Assembly: GCA_017993775.1 (NCBI GenBank)
Contig: JAGOMA010000005.1
Location: 131,996-195,995, forward strand
DNA: 64,000 bases
Reading direction: 5' to 3'
Origin: Chloroflexota bacterium
GTDB taxonomy: Bacteria; Chloroflexota; Anaerolineae; Promineifilales; Promineifilaceae
Shown here piece after piece: positions 1 to 9,991 of this stretch. Under the pieces are notes generated by a model. That model was given only the letters and a program-made list of their open reading frames with translations. It made no database searches and was not told the DNA's origin. Made by a program: the position numbers and the translations under genes. Every line of letters starts with the position of its first letter. Positions within the stretch are counted from its first letter, which is position 1.

Positions 1-405
1 GTCGGCGGCCAGGACCACATCGTAGCCCAGACCGTGGCTGGCTCGCACATTGGTGTCGATGCAGTATTCAGTCTGCATACCGGCGATAATCAGCCGCCGC
101 GCGCCTAAATCAGTCAAAACGTCTTGCAAGTTGGTCTGGTAATAGGCGTCAGGCGTGGTCTTTTGCACCACCGGCTCGCCCTCGACGGGCGCCAGGTGAG
201 GGTGAATCGCCCAGCCGGGCGTTTGCGGTTCGTCGGGTTCGCCGGGGCCGCCATTGTGCTGCACAAAGATAACGGCCGTGCCCGCCTGCCGCGCCCGGTC
301 GAGCAAATTTTGCAGCGCTGCCAACACACGCTCGCCATCATGCACCGCGTGCGGCGCAAACATATTGACCTGAGCATCAATCAACAAAAAAACGGTTGCC
401 GACAT
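1..405 (-). CDS. Isochorismatase-family cysteine hydrolase (3' end cut by window edge)
   Basis: The first 135 codons are present and the C-terminus lies outside the window. Seen: the N-terminus has the family's LLIDAQ stretch with the catalytic Asp, and near residues 110-118 the motif GMQTEYCID contains the nucleophilic Cys. Known: these motifs define the isochorismatase-like hydrolases, which cleave amide or vinyl-ether bonds (nicotinamidase, carbamoylases, isochorismatase). The natural substrate cannot be told from sequence. The start at 405 is an ATG followed by SATVFLLIDAQ, which matches typical family starts. It lies 6 bp downstream of the alkylation-repair gene stop, so the two are probably co-transcribed. 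Confidence 0.85.
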   Translation of the reverse strand, partial: MSATVFLLIDAQVNMFAPHAVHDGERVLAALQNLLDRARQAGTAVIFVQHNGGPGEPDEPQTPGWAIHPHLAPVEGEPVVQKTTPDAYYQTNLQDVLTDLGARRLIIAGMQTEYCIDTNVRASHGLGYDVVLAAD

Positions 406-411
406 CTGTAT

Positions 412-1536
412 TTACTCCTGCATGGGGATGGTTAGCTCGAAGCCGCCGCCGCCGACAATCTGGCCGTTCACCTGGATTTCCAGCCGATGCGCGCCGGGGT
501 AGTAGCGGCGGGTGGTGATGGGTTTGATGGTGTGGCTTTTTTGCACGGCGAGGGCGCTATTGGCGGGGATGACGGCCGTTTTCAGCTTAAACACTTTGGG
601 ACTCGTCTGCCCGTTGGCTTTGACAAAGTGAACCACATAGTCGATGACCAGATTTTGGGACACGGCCGTTTCGTTCACCAGTGTAAACGAGAAGGCCAAC
701 GTGTCGCCCATCTGAATGTGGGCCGGTTTCAGAACAAACTGGCGCAGCCCAATCTGCGCCGCGCCAAAGCCTTGCAAGGCCAGCGCCTCCGGGTGACCCG
801 CTTTCACCAGACTGCGCAGCGCGTGGCGGGTAATCCAGACAGTTTCCGCCGATGGCTGACCCTCGTTCCAGCGCTGGAGGGTGTGCAACACCAGGTCGGG
901 GTTATCTTTGGCGATGTCGTTCAGGTGGTTGGCAACGGAACGGCGCACCGTTTCCGCCGGGTCGTCCTTCAATTTTTCCAGCAGGGACAGGGTGGGCCGG
1001 GGATCGTCGATAAACTGGTAGAGGCGGCTGCCCCAGGGCAGGCGCGGGCGCGTGCCTTCGCTAACCAACCGGCGCACCTGCGGCTGAGGATCGGCGGTCC
1101 ATTCGTCCAGCATGGCCAGGGTTGGCTGCGGATAGCGCACGAGAAACGGCCGTATGGCAAATTCGCAAGAAAAATGCTGGGTGATCTCGTGCATGGCGGC
1201 CATCGACTCGGCGAAGGCTTCCAGCCCGTACACTTCCACGAAATGGGCCACGGACCACAGCGCCCAGCCCAAATTGGATTGTTCCTGCCCGGTTTGTTGT
1301 GGGAGGACTTGTAGTAAAATGGCAACGGCCGTGCCATAATCCTGCGGCAGAAAATCATGCAGCGCCGCCGTAAACACCGCCACCCGCTCCTTGAGCTCCA
1401 GCGGCGCAAGCTGCGGCGCAATCTGGGCCACAAAGCCCGCCGTGTCAAACTCTGCGTAAACTTGCTGGATGGCCCGACCAAAATTTGCCGCCAGCGTCTC
1501 GTTCAGGTTATCTTTAAACAGGGTTGATTCGCTCAT
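412..1536 (-). CDS. alkC: AlkC-type DNA alkylation repair glycosylase with C-terminal Ig-like domain
   Basis: 374 residues. The first ~235 are helical HEAT-like repeats, including the stretch RRLVSEGTRPRLPWG (about residues 154-168), which is characteristic of AlkC/AlkD-like proteins. The last ~110 residues are beta-rich (FVLKPAHIQMGDTLAFSF onward) and resemble the immunoglobulin-like domain found on many AlkC proteins. Known: AlkC removes cationic 3-methyladenine and related lesions without flipping the base. Inferred: constitutive cytosolic base-excision repair. It is the first gene of a two-gene unit with the hydrolase downstream and is divergent from the ABA4-like gene. The family call is firm; the exact lesion range is not known. 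Confidence 0.8.
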   Translation of the reverse strand: MSESTLFKDNLNETLAANFGRAIQQVYAEFDTAGFVAQIAPQLAPLELKERVAVFTAALHDFLPQDYGTAVAILLQVLPQQTGQEQSNLGWALWSVAHFVEVYGLEAFAESMAAMHEITQHFSCEFAIRPFLVRYPQPTLAMLDEWTADPQPQVRRLVSEGTRPRLPWGSRLYQFIDDPRPTLSLLEKLKDDPAETVRRSVANHLNDIAKDNPDLVLHTLQRWNEGQPSAETVWITRHALRSLVKAGHPEALALQGFGAAQIGLRQFVLKPAHIQMGDTLAFSFTLVNETAVSQNLVIDYVVHFVKANGQTSPKVFKLKTAVIPANSALAVQKSHTIKPITTRRYYPGAHRLEIQVNGQIVGGGGFELTIPMQE

Positions 1537-1597
1537 GCTCGTATTATCTACCAGATTCCCGACATCTCATGTCATGATTTAATCATTGGAGGCTGAA

Positions 1598-2047
1598 ATG
1601 GACACATTTTTCAAACTCATCAACGCTTTTCCCATGCCCCTGTGGCTGGCGATGATGTTCGCGCCGGAACATCCACTCACGGAGCGCGCCAGCCGCTCGA
1701 CGACGATTTTTGCCTGGGGGGCGCTGCAATATGTGGTGGCGCTTGTAGCGGCGATGCGATCCGGGTCAGGCGAAGGTTTGCCTGATTTTACCACCCTGGA
1801 GGGTATTCGTCAGGGGCTGAGCACGCGGGAAGGGGCGCTGGCGGGCTGGGCCCACATGTTGGCCCTGGACCTTTTTACCGGGGCGTGGGTGTACCGCCAA
1901 TGCCGCCGCCTGCATGCCCCAGCCTGGATTCGCATCCCGGCGCTCTTTTTTACGTTGATGGCCGGGCCGTTTGGCCTGCTCATCTTCCTGGTCTGGCGGG
2001 CACTGGAGCCGCGCGCCGGCGAGGCGCTGCCGGAACTGGTGGATTGA
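1598..2047 (+). CDS. ABA4-like (DUF4281) integral membrane protein
   Basis: About 149 residues with four likely membrane segments. Seen: MLALDLFTGAWVYR and GPFGLLIFLVWRALE match the conserved segments of the ABA4-like family. In plants ABA4 is needed for neoxanthin formation; the bacterial role is unsettled, often presumed to concern carotenoids or membranes. An upstream TTG at 1586 is in frame, but GGAGG at 1588-1592 is a ribosome-binding site five bases before the ATG at 1598, so 1598 is taken as the start. It stands alone, divergent from alkC across about 60 bp. Confidence 0.7.
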   Translation: MDTFFKLINAFPMPLWLAMMFAPEHPLTERASRSTTIFAWGALQYVVALVAAMRSGSGEGLPDFTTLEGIRQGLSTREGALAGWAHMLALDLFTGAWVYRQCRRLHAPAWIRIPALFFTLMAGPFGLLIFLVWRALEPRAGEALPELVD

Positions 2048-2059
2048 CGGCCGTACCCG

Positions 2060-2130
2060 TCTTGTAGCTGCGGTATCCCTACCGCGCACCTGGTGCTGCC
2101 TGTGAAGCCACGGTAAGGAAACCGCGGCTC
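2060..2130. repeat. Palindromic repeat, GGTATCC family, copy 1
   Basis: An imperfect inverted repeat: GCGGTATCCCTACCGCG is followed about 25 bases later by CACGGTAAGGAAACCGCGGCT. A second copy with the same arms is at 9857-9914. It lies in the gap between the ABA4-like and HU-like genes. It looks like a small non-coding REP-type element, function unknown. Confidence 0.55.
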
Positions 2131-2279
2131 CTATCCACTTAATTTCCTATAGACAGGGCATTCCCCCCCTTTTTAAACTAATCGCCAGCGGTTGCGACTT
2201 GCACCGATACAAACAGTCAGGGGGGTACGGAGGGCGGCCAGCCCAACGTTCCCAACAGTTTAATAGGAGGTTTTTTCCA

Positions 2280-2687
2280 ATGGCTAAGAAAATCAGCGTC
2301 ATCAACACCTTGCGTCCCAAGATTAAAAGTCAGGGCATTGTAGACTTTTCTGAGTTGTCGCGGCGCATCGCCAAACAAAGTACCACGTTCGACGAGGACG
2401 AGATGTTTGGTATTTTTCGGAAGATGATTCGTGAGATCATGGAGGCTTTGCAGCGCGGCGAAACGGTGCGGCTGGATGGCTTGCTGCTGATTCAAACGCA
2501 AATGAAGGTCGGCGGCGAAGTAACCCTGAGCCTGCGGGCCGACCGCAGCGCCCTTTCTAAATTGCAGGACCCGGCGTTGTGGACGGCCGATAAAGTGGCC
2601 AATCACCACAATCTCCGGAAATCGGTGGAGGAGTTGTTGGCACAATGGGATACGATGTATCCGGCAAATCTGGTGGAACCTGATTAG
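2280..2687 (+). CDS. HU-family DNA-binding protein
   Basis: 135 residues. The middle part (FSELSRRIAKQSTTF, then MIREIMEALQRGETVRLDG) follows the HU pattern: helical dimerisation half, then Gly-rich strand before the DNA-binding arm. It is longer than classical HU (about 90 residues) because of a C-terminal helical tail ending WDTMYPANLVEPD. The ATG at 2280 has AGGAGG at 2265-2270 with nine bases between; a longer in-frame reading from 2199 has no such site. Inferred: nucleoid-associated architectural protein. A strong terminator follows at 2764-2810. Confidence 0.7.
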   Translation: MAKKISVINTLRPKIKSQGIVDFSELSRRIAKQSTTFDEDEMFGIFRKMIREIMEALQRGETVRLDGLLLIQTQMKVGGEVTLSLRADRSALSKLQDPALWTADKVANHHNLRKSVEELLAQWDTMYPANLVEPD

Positions 2688-2763
2688 GTGAGAGATTGGA
2701 GACTGGAGACTGGAGATTAGCAACTGTGGATTGAAGCAGATCTCCAATCTTCAGTCTCTTTTT
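2688..2763. repeat. Imperfect inverted repeat of the GATTGGAG/CTCCAATC family
   Basis: GAGATTGGAGACTGGAGACTGG is mirrored by AGATCTCCAATCTTCAGTCTC about 30 bases later. Related elements sit at 9992-10026, 10130-10163, 14216-14259, 20040-20073 and 45789-45810, always between genes. Probably a dispersed non-coding repeat that forms a hairpin in RNA. Confidence 0.5.
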
Positions 2764-2810
2764 ATTATCCCGCCGTGTCATGGTGCATAACACGGCGGGA
2801 TAATTTTTTT
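2764..2810 (+). terminator. Rho-independent terminator after the HU-like gene
   Basis: Perfect 15-bp stem ATTATCCCGCCGTGT (2764-2778) and ACACGGCGGGATAAT (2790-2804), 11-base loop, then a T run through 2810. A T-rich stretch also precedes it (2755-2763), but the downstream T run favours the plus strand. Confidence 0.85.
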
Positions 2811-2919
2811 GTACCCGGATGAAAGTTTTCCCACACGGGGATGAAAAAATATTTGTACCCGGATAAAACTTTTCCCACACGGGGATGAAAAAATATTTGT
2901 ACCCGGATAAAACTTTTGC
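2811..2919. repeat. 44-bp direct tandem repeat, about 2.5 copies
   Basis: GTACCCGGAT begins at 2811, 2855 and 2899, giving an exact 44-bp period. Each unit contains GTACCCGGATRAAA, TTTTCCCACACGGGGATG and an A/T-rich tail. The unit carries small internal symmetries (CCCGGAT / ACGGGGAT). It lies between the HU terminator and the permease gene. There are no spacers between the units, so it is not a CRISPR array. Confidence 0.85.
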
Positions 2920-2958
2920 CGGCCCATGAAATGGTGAGGAATGTCAGGTGAAAGGGCA

Positions 2959-2990
2959 GACCTGACAGGTTTAAGAAAACCTGTCAGGTC
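2959..2990. repeat. Perfect 14-bp inverted repeat (ACCTGACAGGT family)
   Basis: GACCTGACAGGTTT (2959-2972) and AAACCTGTCAGGTC (2977-2990) flank a four-base loop. It sits 44 bp upstream of the permease start chosen here and argues against the longer in-frame reading that begins at 2941 and would translate the hairpin. Part of the 346-bp gap 2688-3033, which otherwise holds the terminator and the 44-bp repeats. Confidence 0.8.
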
Positions 2991-3033
2991 TTGGTGTTTG
3001 ACAGTTCCCCCACTTCCTCTTACACTGTCGCCG

Positions 3034-4707
3034 ATGCGGCAAAACCCTCTGGTAAACAAGCGGCGCGGCCTGCGCCTTCTGGGCGTCATCGTCCTGCTGC
3101 TCCCCGTGTTGTTTCTGGGGCTCTTTTTCTTTTACCCGCTGGCCAACATCTTCCGCCTCAGCATCACGGCGGCGGCGTTTAACGATCTGGCGCAACGGCC
3201 GTATTTCCGCAGCATCCTCTGGTTCACCTTCTGGCAGGCCGGGCTGTCCACCCTGCTGACGCTCCTCGCCGGGCTGCCCGCCGCCTACCTCTTCGCCCAC
3301 TACGATTTTCGCGGCCGCAGCCTGCTCAAAGCCCTGACCACCATTCCCTTTGTGATGCCCACCGTCGTCGTCGCCGCCGCCTTCCGCGCTTTGCTGGGCG
3401 CAAACGGCCCCATCAACCAGGCGCTCGTCAACTTGTTCGCTTTGTCCCGCGCCCCCCTGCAGCTTGAGCAAACCCTGACGATGATTTTGCTGGCCCACGT
3501 GTTTTACAACGTGGCCGTGGTGGTGCGGCTGGTGGGCGGCTTTTGGGCCAACCTGAACCCGCGTGTGGTGGAGGCGGCGCGGGTGCTGGGCGCGTCGCCC
3601 TGGCGGGCTTTCCGCGAAATCACCCTGCCGCTGTTACGGCCGTCGCTGGTCAGCGCCGCGCTGCTCATCTACCTCTTCACCTTCACCAGCTTCGGCGTCA
3701 TCCTCATCCTGGGCGGGCCGCAGTTTAGTACCCTGGAGACGGAAATTTACCGCCAGTACGTCACCTTTTTGCGCCCGGACATTGCCGCCTTGCTTTCCCT
3801 GCTGCAAATCCTGTTCACCTTTGCCCTGATGTCGGTCTATGCGCGCTGGCAGCAGCACACGGCCGTGTCCCTAGATTTTCGCCCGCAGCAGACCAATCTG
3901 CGCCGCCCGCAAACCCGGCTGGAGAAAACGGCCGTGGCCGCTCTCATCGCCGGGTTGGGCCTGTTTTTGCTCAGTCCGCTGGCCGCCCTGGTGTGGCGCT
4001 CGCTGGTAGACCGCGACGGCCAGTTTACGCTGGCTTACTATCAGGCCTTGCCGGAACTGCGCCGGGGCAGTGTGATCTTTGTGCCGCCGCTCACGGCCGT
4101 GCGTAATTCCATCGGCTATGCCCTGCTGACGGTGCTGCTAGCCGGGCTGCTGGGGGTGCTGACGACGACGGTGCTGGTACGGCCGTCGCGCTGGCGCAAC
4201 TGGCTGGACCCGCTCTTCATGCTGCCGCTCGGCGCGTCGGCGGTGACGCTGGGTTTTGGCTACGTGGTCACGTTTAATTGGCTGCGCACCTCGCCGCTGC
4301 TGGTGCTGATCGCCCACACGCTGGTGGCCTTTCCCTTCGTCGTGCGCAGCCTCATGCCCGTCTTACTGGGCATCAAACCCAGCCTGCGTGAAGCAGCGGC
4401 CGTACTCGGCGCGTCGCCCGCCCGCGTCTGGCGCGAAGTGGATTTGCCGATTATGGGGCGGGCGCTGCTGGTGGCGGCCGTCTTCGCCTTCACCGTCAGC
4501 ATGGGCGAATTTGGCGCGACCAGCTTTATCGTGCGCCCCAACAGCGGCTACCTCACGCTGCCCATTGCCATCCAGCGCTACCTGGGCCAGCCCGGCGCGC
4601 TCAACTTTGGCCAGGCGATGGCCATGAGCACCATCCTGATGCTCGTCTGCGCGGTGGGCTTCGTGGCGATTGAGCGGTTCCGGTATGCGGACGTGGGGGA
4701 GTTCTAA
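3034..4707 (+). CDS. Two-domain ABC transporter permease, ThiP/FbpB type
   Basis: 557 residues from the ATG at 3034, with about twelve membrane segments in two homologous halves. Each half has the EAA loop that docks on the ATPase: EAARVLGASPWRAF near residue 178 and EAAAVLGASPARVW near residue 452. Known: fused permeases of this layout serve iron(III) or thiamine import in the cytoplasmic membrane. The matching ATPase follows 41 bp downstream. No substrate-binding protein is in the window, so the substrate stays open. Start reasoning: the stretch before 3034 is repeat DNA. Confidence 0.85.
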   Translation: MRQNPLVNKRRGLRLLGVIVLLLPVLFLGLFFFYPLANIFRLSITAAAFNDLAQRPYFRSILWFTFWQAGLSTLLTLLAGLPAAYLFAHYDFRGRSLLKALTTIPFVMPTVVVAAAFRALLGANGPINQALVNLFALSRAPLQLEQTLTMILLAHVFYNVAVVVRLVGGFWANLNPRVVEAARVLGASPWRAFREITLPLLRPSLVSAALLIYLFTFTSFGVILILGGPQFSTLETEIYRQYVTFLRPDIAALLSLLQILFTFALMSVYARWQQHTAVSLDFRPQQTNLRRPQTRLEKTAVAALIAGLGLFLLSPLAALVWRSLVDRDGQFTLAYYQALPELRRGSVIFVPPLTAVRNSIGYALLTVLLAGLLGVLTTTVLVRPSRWRNWLDPLFMLPLGASAVTLGFGYVVTFNWLRTSPLLVLIAHTLVAFPFVVRSLMPVLLGIKPSLREAAAVLGASPARVWREVDLPIMGRALLVAAVFAFTVSMGEFGATSFIVRPNSGYLTLPIAIQRYLGQPGALNFGQAMAMSTILMLVCAVGFVAIERFRYADVGEF

Positions 4708-4710
4708 AAA

Positions 4711-4748
4711 TTGACAATTGACGATTGTCAATTGACAATTGTCAATTG
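4711..4748. repeat. TTGACAATTG palindrome cluster between permease and ATPase
   Basis: The whole 41-bp gap is made of TTGACAAT/ATTGTCAA units, including the perfect palindrome TTGACAATTGTCAA at 4732-4745. It ends directly at the ATG of the ATPase and covers the place where a ribosome-binding site should be. It may form an RNA hairpin that tunes ATPase translation, or be a repeat insertion. Confidence 0.6.
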
Positions 4749-5834
<1,086 letters not shown>

Positions 5835-5915
5835 TGGGTGAAACGGCGTGCAAATTTGGTGTGGAAACGGCCGTAACCTACCATTCTCCAGGCTCATTAT
5901 GATGAGTTACGGCCC

Positions 5916-8900
5916 TTAAATTGCTTCGGCGATAACCTGCGCCAGGAGTTCCAAACTCGGCGGCTTGCTCAACCAGCCAACCGCGCCAAGCGCTACAATC
6001 TCTTGCCTTTCCTCGTCCATGGGGTGACCTGTTATGATAATAACCTTGGTTGTTAGACCTGCCTGGCGCATGGCCAACAGCAGTTCTTTCCCGCCCATTT
6101 CCGGCATAACCAGATCACACAAAATCAAGTCGATCTCGTTTTTAGAATTGGTCAAAAAGTGCATGGCCTCCAGGCCATTGTTGGCGCTGCGCGTCTGATA
6201 TTGCAGCTCCCGCAAAATGGTCACCATCACGTCACACAAAACCGGGTTGTCTTCAACGACCAAAATCGTCTCCCCGTGTCCCAACGGCAAATCGACGTCA
6301 TGAACCAGCGTTTGTGGGGTTTCGCTCACGGGCAAGGCCGGCAAGTAAATGTCAAATTTCGTGCCTTTGCCAATCTCCGACGAGACTTCAATCTCGCCTT
6401 TATGTTGTTTGACAATGCCAAATACCTGGGCCAAGCCTAATCCGGCTCCCTTACTGCGATCTTTGGTAGAAAAAAAAGGCTCGAAGATGTGTGAAATAAT
6501 TTGGGGGTCAATGCCTGAGCCAGTATCTTGCACAGTTATGCGCACCAAATCTGATTGGGCCTCGTCTTGCAGCAGTTGCCGGGCTAACTGCGACAAACGA
6601 GGCGCGTTGGGCCTTTGCTTGCTCAGGCGATCTAACTGGATCAGTAACTTGCCGCCCTGAGGCATGGCGTCTCGGGCGTTGACGGCGAGGTTCATCACAA
6701 CTTGCTGCAAGTGCGTGGGGTCAGCATTGACAAAAAAATCACCGCCATCGAAACTGAGGTTTATGGTGATATTTTCCGGCAGGGTTCGCTCGAACAATTT
6801 GACCCATTTATTGAGAAAAGGAATGAGATCTATTGGATGACGCTGCATGACCGAACGCCGGCCAAAATCCAAAATCTGTTGGATGAGGTCGCTGGCGCGG
6901 ACGGTTTGGTCCAGGATGATGGCAAAGCGTTCACGCATGTCTGCGGGAATGCGGTTATCGCGCAGGAGCAAATCGGTATACAAACTGATGACGGCCATGA
7001 TGTTATTAAAATCGTGGGCAATGCCGGCGGCGAGCTGGCCTACGGAGGCCAGGCGTTCTTGTTGTTGGGCGCGTTGTTGAATTTCTTTTTCTTCTGTGGC
7101 ATCGTGGATGACGATAACCCAACCGGATAGTTTGCCGCTGTCTTTTAAGGGTTTGGCGTTCAGTTCAAAATTTCGCTGCTGCCAATCCAGTTGGCGTCGC
7201 AAGCCTGTCTGGGGGTGAACGAAGAGGCTGGACAGCGGTTCGTCACCCAACTTGTGCAAGATGTCACCGATTTTTGCGCCGTCGGCGAGGATGGCCAGGT
7301 TTTGGGTGGCGGCGGGATTGGTGAGGAGGATACGGCCGTGCAAATCAATTACCAGCACCCCTTCTGGCACACTCTCCATTACCAATTGCAGTTGGTGCGC
7401 CTGCTGTTGAAGCTGCAAGCTTAACTGTTTTTGGATATTTTCCGCCTGTTTGCGTTCGGTGATGTCTGTAAAGGTCGCCACAGCTCCGATCACTTCCTGA
7501 TGGCTGTTCAGGATAGATCTGGAATTGATGGAAATGATCGCCCGTTTGCCTGCGCCTACGCGGATGTTCATCATCGTGTTGTCAACCGCTTTACCGGTGC
7601 GCAAGGTAATCATGGCGGGGTGATCTTCCGGCGCGAGAGGTTGGCCGTTTTTATCCAGCGCCTGCCATTGGGGGTCAAAAAGATATTGGCCTAAGAGCTG
7701 ATTTTCGGTTAATCCTAAAATCTCGGCGGCAGACCGATTGCCCATGATGATTTTACCGCTCTTGTCTTGCAAGACCAGGCCCTCGCTTAACGCGCTGACC
7801 ACGGATTTATAGCGCGCTTCACTTTGTTTTAAGGCTTCTTCATATTCTTTGCGTCTGGTTACATCTTCGACAATGCCCACAAGACGCACGAGGCCAGTTT
7901 GATCATCCATTTCGGTGATCCTGCCGATGTCATGAAACCATCTGTATTCCCCGGTGACCGTTTTCAGGCGGCTTTCGACTTCGTAGGTATCGGCCGCGCC
8001 TTGGAGATGTGCGCCCATCGCCTGGAGGGTTTTTTCATAATCGTCTGGGTGCAGCAGCGCAGTAAAATCTTCAAACGTCTGGAACATGTCTGGCGCATAC
8101 CCCAACATTTCGGCTTTACGATCATCAAAGATCACCTTACCAGACGGCAATTCCATTTCCCACCAGGCGATATTGCCGGTGCGCAGCCCTGTTTCGAGAC
8201 GATCGGTCAACCTTTTTTGAATTTCATGGGCTTGTTTGCGCTCGGTAATGTCGTAGGCTACGCATTCCACGGCGCCTTCTTCGCGGTTCAGGCGAAATGA
8301 GGCTTCTGACCAAAAAGGCGCGCCGCTTTTATTGCGTGAACGTATTTCAATCCTGTCGATCTGGCCTTTTTTATGGAGTTCTTGGAGGATGTGGTCCCAG
8401 TCTGACGCATCTGCAAATTGGGCATAGCCTGTGGATTCTACGGTGAAGGCCTCGAGGGATGGGTAACCAAACAGGCGGGCGGCGGCGCTGTTGGCGGTGA
8501 GGATTTTGCCGGTGTTTACGGCCGTTTTGAACAACGCCACCAACGCATTATTGAACAAATTACGATATTCTTCCTCGCTCTTCTGGAAGGCTTCAGCGGT
8601 ATGTCTTTGTTCAGTAATGTCCGCAGCAAAGATGGCGGCTCGGGTTACGGTTTTGTTGTCTTTAGCAAATACCGGGTAAACATGATTGGACAAATCTCTA
8701 CCATTCCGGGTGTCGATGAAATGCACCGGTAGGCCTGTCTGAAAAACCTGATCGATCTGCGCTTTTCTGGATTCTGCAAGCTGGGGCGGCAATCTGGTGT
8801 AGATATTGACACCGAGCAGCTCATCTGGCGTACTGTTAAACCGGCGTGCGCCGCTGTCGTTAATCTTTAGTATATACCCTTCCGGATCGACAAGGGCGAC

Positions 8901-9773
8901 CGAATCCGTTGGCGCGTTTAATAATGCGGTCAGATCCGCTCCGCTGGCCTGCAGGTCTTCTTCCGTTTGTTTGTGGTGGGTTATGTCGTGGTTAACAGCG
9001 AGAACATTGGTGGGACGGCCGTCCTGATCTCTCACCAGGTTGACCGACGAAAGCACATTCAGTTTGGAGCCGTTCTTATGATGCTGAATGGCCTCGCCTC
9101 GCCAGGTTCCCTCAGCCAAAAACTGAGAGATGACCTCTTCATGACTGATGTTGATAAAAAATGTGGGAATCATTTCCCCCATTCGTTTTCCAATAACTTC
9201 TTCAGCCGTCCAGCCATACATAGACTCAGCCGCCTGATTCAAACTCTGAATGAAAAATTCCAAATCCGTCGTGATAACCGCATCTGAAATGGCGTCTAAC
9301 AAGACTGCTTTGTATTGCAGTTCCTCCTCAGTTCGCTTGCGCTCGGTAATATCCAGTGTGAACCCGTCATAATAGGTAATCGCCCCGGTATCATCGTACA
9401 CACATTTGGCGAAAATGCTCATCCACCGCAGCTCGCCATCCTGACGTCTGTAGCGAATGGTGTGCCCATTTAAATGCCCATGTTGGGCAAACAAGGTCTT
9501 CACTTCTTCGCGGTCAACTGGATCGGCGTACAGGGCAGAGATGTTTTTTACGCCATGGATCATCTCTTCGGGCGAATTAAACCCCGCCATCTGAACAAAA
9601 GCCGGGTTTACCAGGCGATATTGACCATCTGGCGTGGATTGAAAGATGCCTACTGGCAAATTTTCAAACAAGCCTCGGTATTTTTCTTCGGTTATCTCCA
9701 AGGCGGCATTTCTTGCCCGCAGTTGGTTCAATTCAGCGATTAATTGCGACCTGGTTTTCTCATTATCGTTCAC
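5916..9773 (-). CDS. Hybrid sensor histidine kinase with seven PAS domains and a receiver domain
   Basis: 1285 residues with no signal peptide or membrane segment, so cytosolic. PAS domains at about 30-145, 152-268, 275-390, 398-512, 520-642, 649-772 and 790-893, most ending in the D[IV]T[ER][RE]K linker. Then HisKA (GIAHDFNN, phospho-acceptor His920), HATPase (N-box MNLAVNARDAM near 1027-1037, G-boxes DTGSGID and GAGLGLA) and a receiver domain with Asp1220 (LILCDLVMPEMGG) and Lys1270. The start is GTG at 9773 with GAGG/AGGA just upstream. No output regulator is adjacent, so it is an orphan; phosphate may pass to the single-domain receivers at 26.0 or 27.7 kb, which is speculation. Confidence 0.93.
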   Translation of the reverse strand: MNDNEKTRSQLIAELNQLRARNAALEITEEKYRGLFENLPVGIFQSTPDGQYRLVNPAFVQMAGFNSPEEMIHGVKNISALYADPVDREEVKTLFAQHGHLNGHTIRYRRQDGELRWMSIFAKCVYDDTGAITYYDGFTLDITERKRTEEELQYKAVLLDAISDAVITTDLEFFIQSLNQAAESMYGWTAEEVIGKRMGEMIPTFFINISHEEVISQFLAEGTWRGEAIQHHKNGSKLNVLSSVNLVRDQDGRPTNVLAVNHDITHHKQTEEDLQASGADLTALLNAPTDSVALVDPEGYILKINDSGARRFNSTPDELLGVNIYTRLPPQLAESRKAQIDQVFQTGLPVHFIDTRNGRDLSNHVYPVFAKDNKTVTRAAIFAADITEQRHTAEAFQKSEEEYRNLFNNALVALFKTAVNTGKILTANSAAARLFGYPSLEAFTVESTGYAQFADASDWDHILQELHKKGQIDRIEIRSRNKSGAPFWSEASFRLNREEGAVECVAYDITERKQAHEIQKRLTDRLETGLRTGNIAWWEMELPSGKVIFDDRKAEMLGYAPDMFQTFEDFTALLHPDDYEKTLQAMGAHLQGAADTYEVESRLKTVTGEYRWFHDIGRITEMDDQTGLVRLVGIVEDVTRRKEYEEALKQSEARYKSVVSALSEGLVLQDKSGKIIMGNRSAAEILGLTENQLLGQYLFDPQWQALDKNGQPLAPEDHPAMITLRTGKAVDNTMMNIRVGAGKRAIISINSRSILNSHQEVIGAVATFTDITERKQAENIQKQLSLQLQQQAHQLQLVMESVPEGVLVIDLHGRILLTNPAATQNLAILADGAKIGDILHKLGDEPLSSLFVHPQTGLRRQLDWQQRNFELNAKPLKDSGKLSGWVIVIHDATEEKEIQQRAQQQERLASVGQLAAGIAHDFNNIMAVISLYTDLLLRDNRIPADMRERFAIILDQTVRASDLIQQILDFGRRSVMQRHPIDLIPFLNKWVKLFERTLPENITINLSFDGGDFFVNADPTHLQQVVMNLAVNARDAMPQGGKLLIQLDRLSKQRPNAPRLSQLARQLLQDEAQSDLVRITVQDTGSGIDPQIISHIFEPFFSTKDRSKGAGLGLAQVFGIVKQHKGEIEVSSEIGKGTKFDIYLPALPVSETPQTLVHDVDLPLGHGETILVVEDNPVLCDVMVTILRELQYQTRSANNGLEAMHFLTNSKNEIDLILCDLVMPEMGGKELLLAMRQAGLTTKVIIITGHPMDEERQEIVALGAVGWLSKPPSLELLAQVIAEAI

Positions 9774-9856
9774 GATTCCTCGCCTCTTTTATAAACCTAT
9801 TGTAACGATGCAGACCTTATGTACTTCGTAATAAAGGTTTTTGGAATTTATGCCTC

Positions 9857-9914
9857 GCAGCCATGGTATCCTTGCCGCGTATTTCCCAGTGCACGGTAAG
9901 GATACCGCGGCTAC
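9857..9914. repeat. Palindromic repeat, GGTATCC family, copy 2
   Basis: Arms GCCATGGTATCCTTGCCGCG and CACGGTAAGGATACCGCGGC match copy 1 at 2060-2130. The right arms of the two copies differ at only a few bases. Confidence 0.6.
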
Positions 9915-9991
9915 ACAATCCACGAACAAAGCTTGAAATTATTTTTGTAACAAAGCACCAAGTCACCATGCAAAAACAAGATTGTGGTTTT

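Noticed and set aside
487..1314. 275-residue open frame on the plus strand opposite alkC
   Set aside because: No family motifs and it lies wholly antisense to a well-supported gene; GC-rich third positions create such shadows.
2811..2919. Possible CRISPR array
   Set aside because: Units are contiguous with no spacers, only about 2.5 copies, and no cas gene is present.
2941..3033. N-terminal extension of the permease from 2941
   Set aside because: It translates the GACCTGACAGGT hairpin and does not resemble the start of related permeases.
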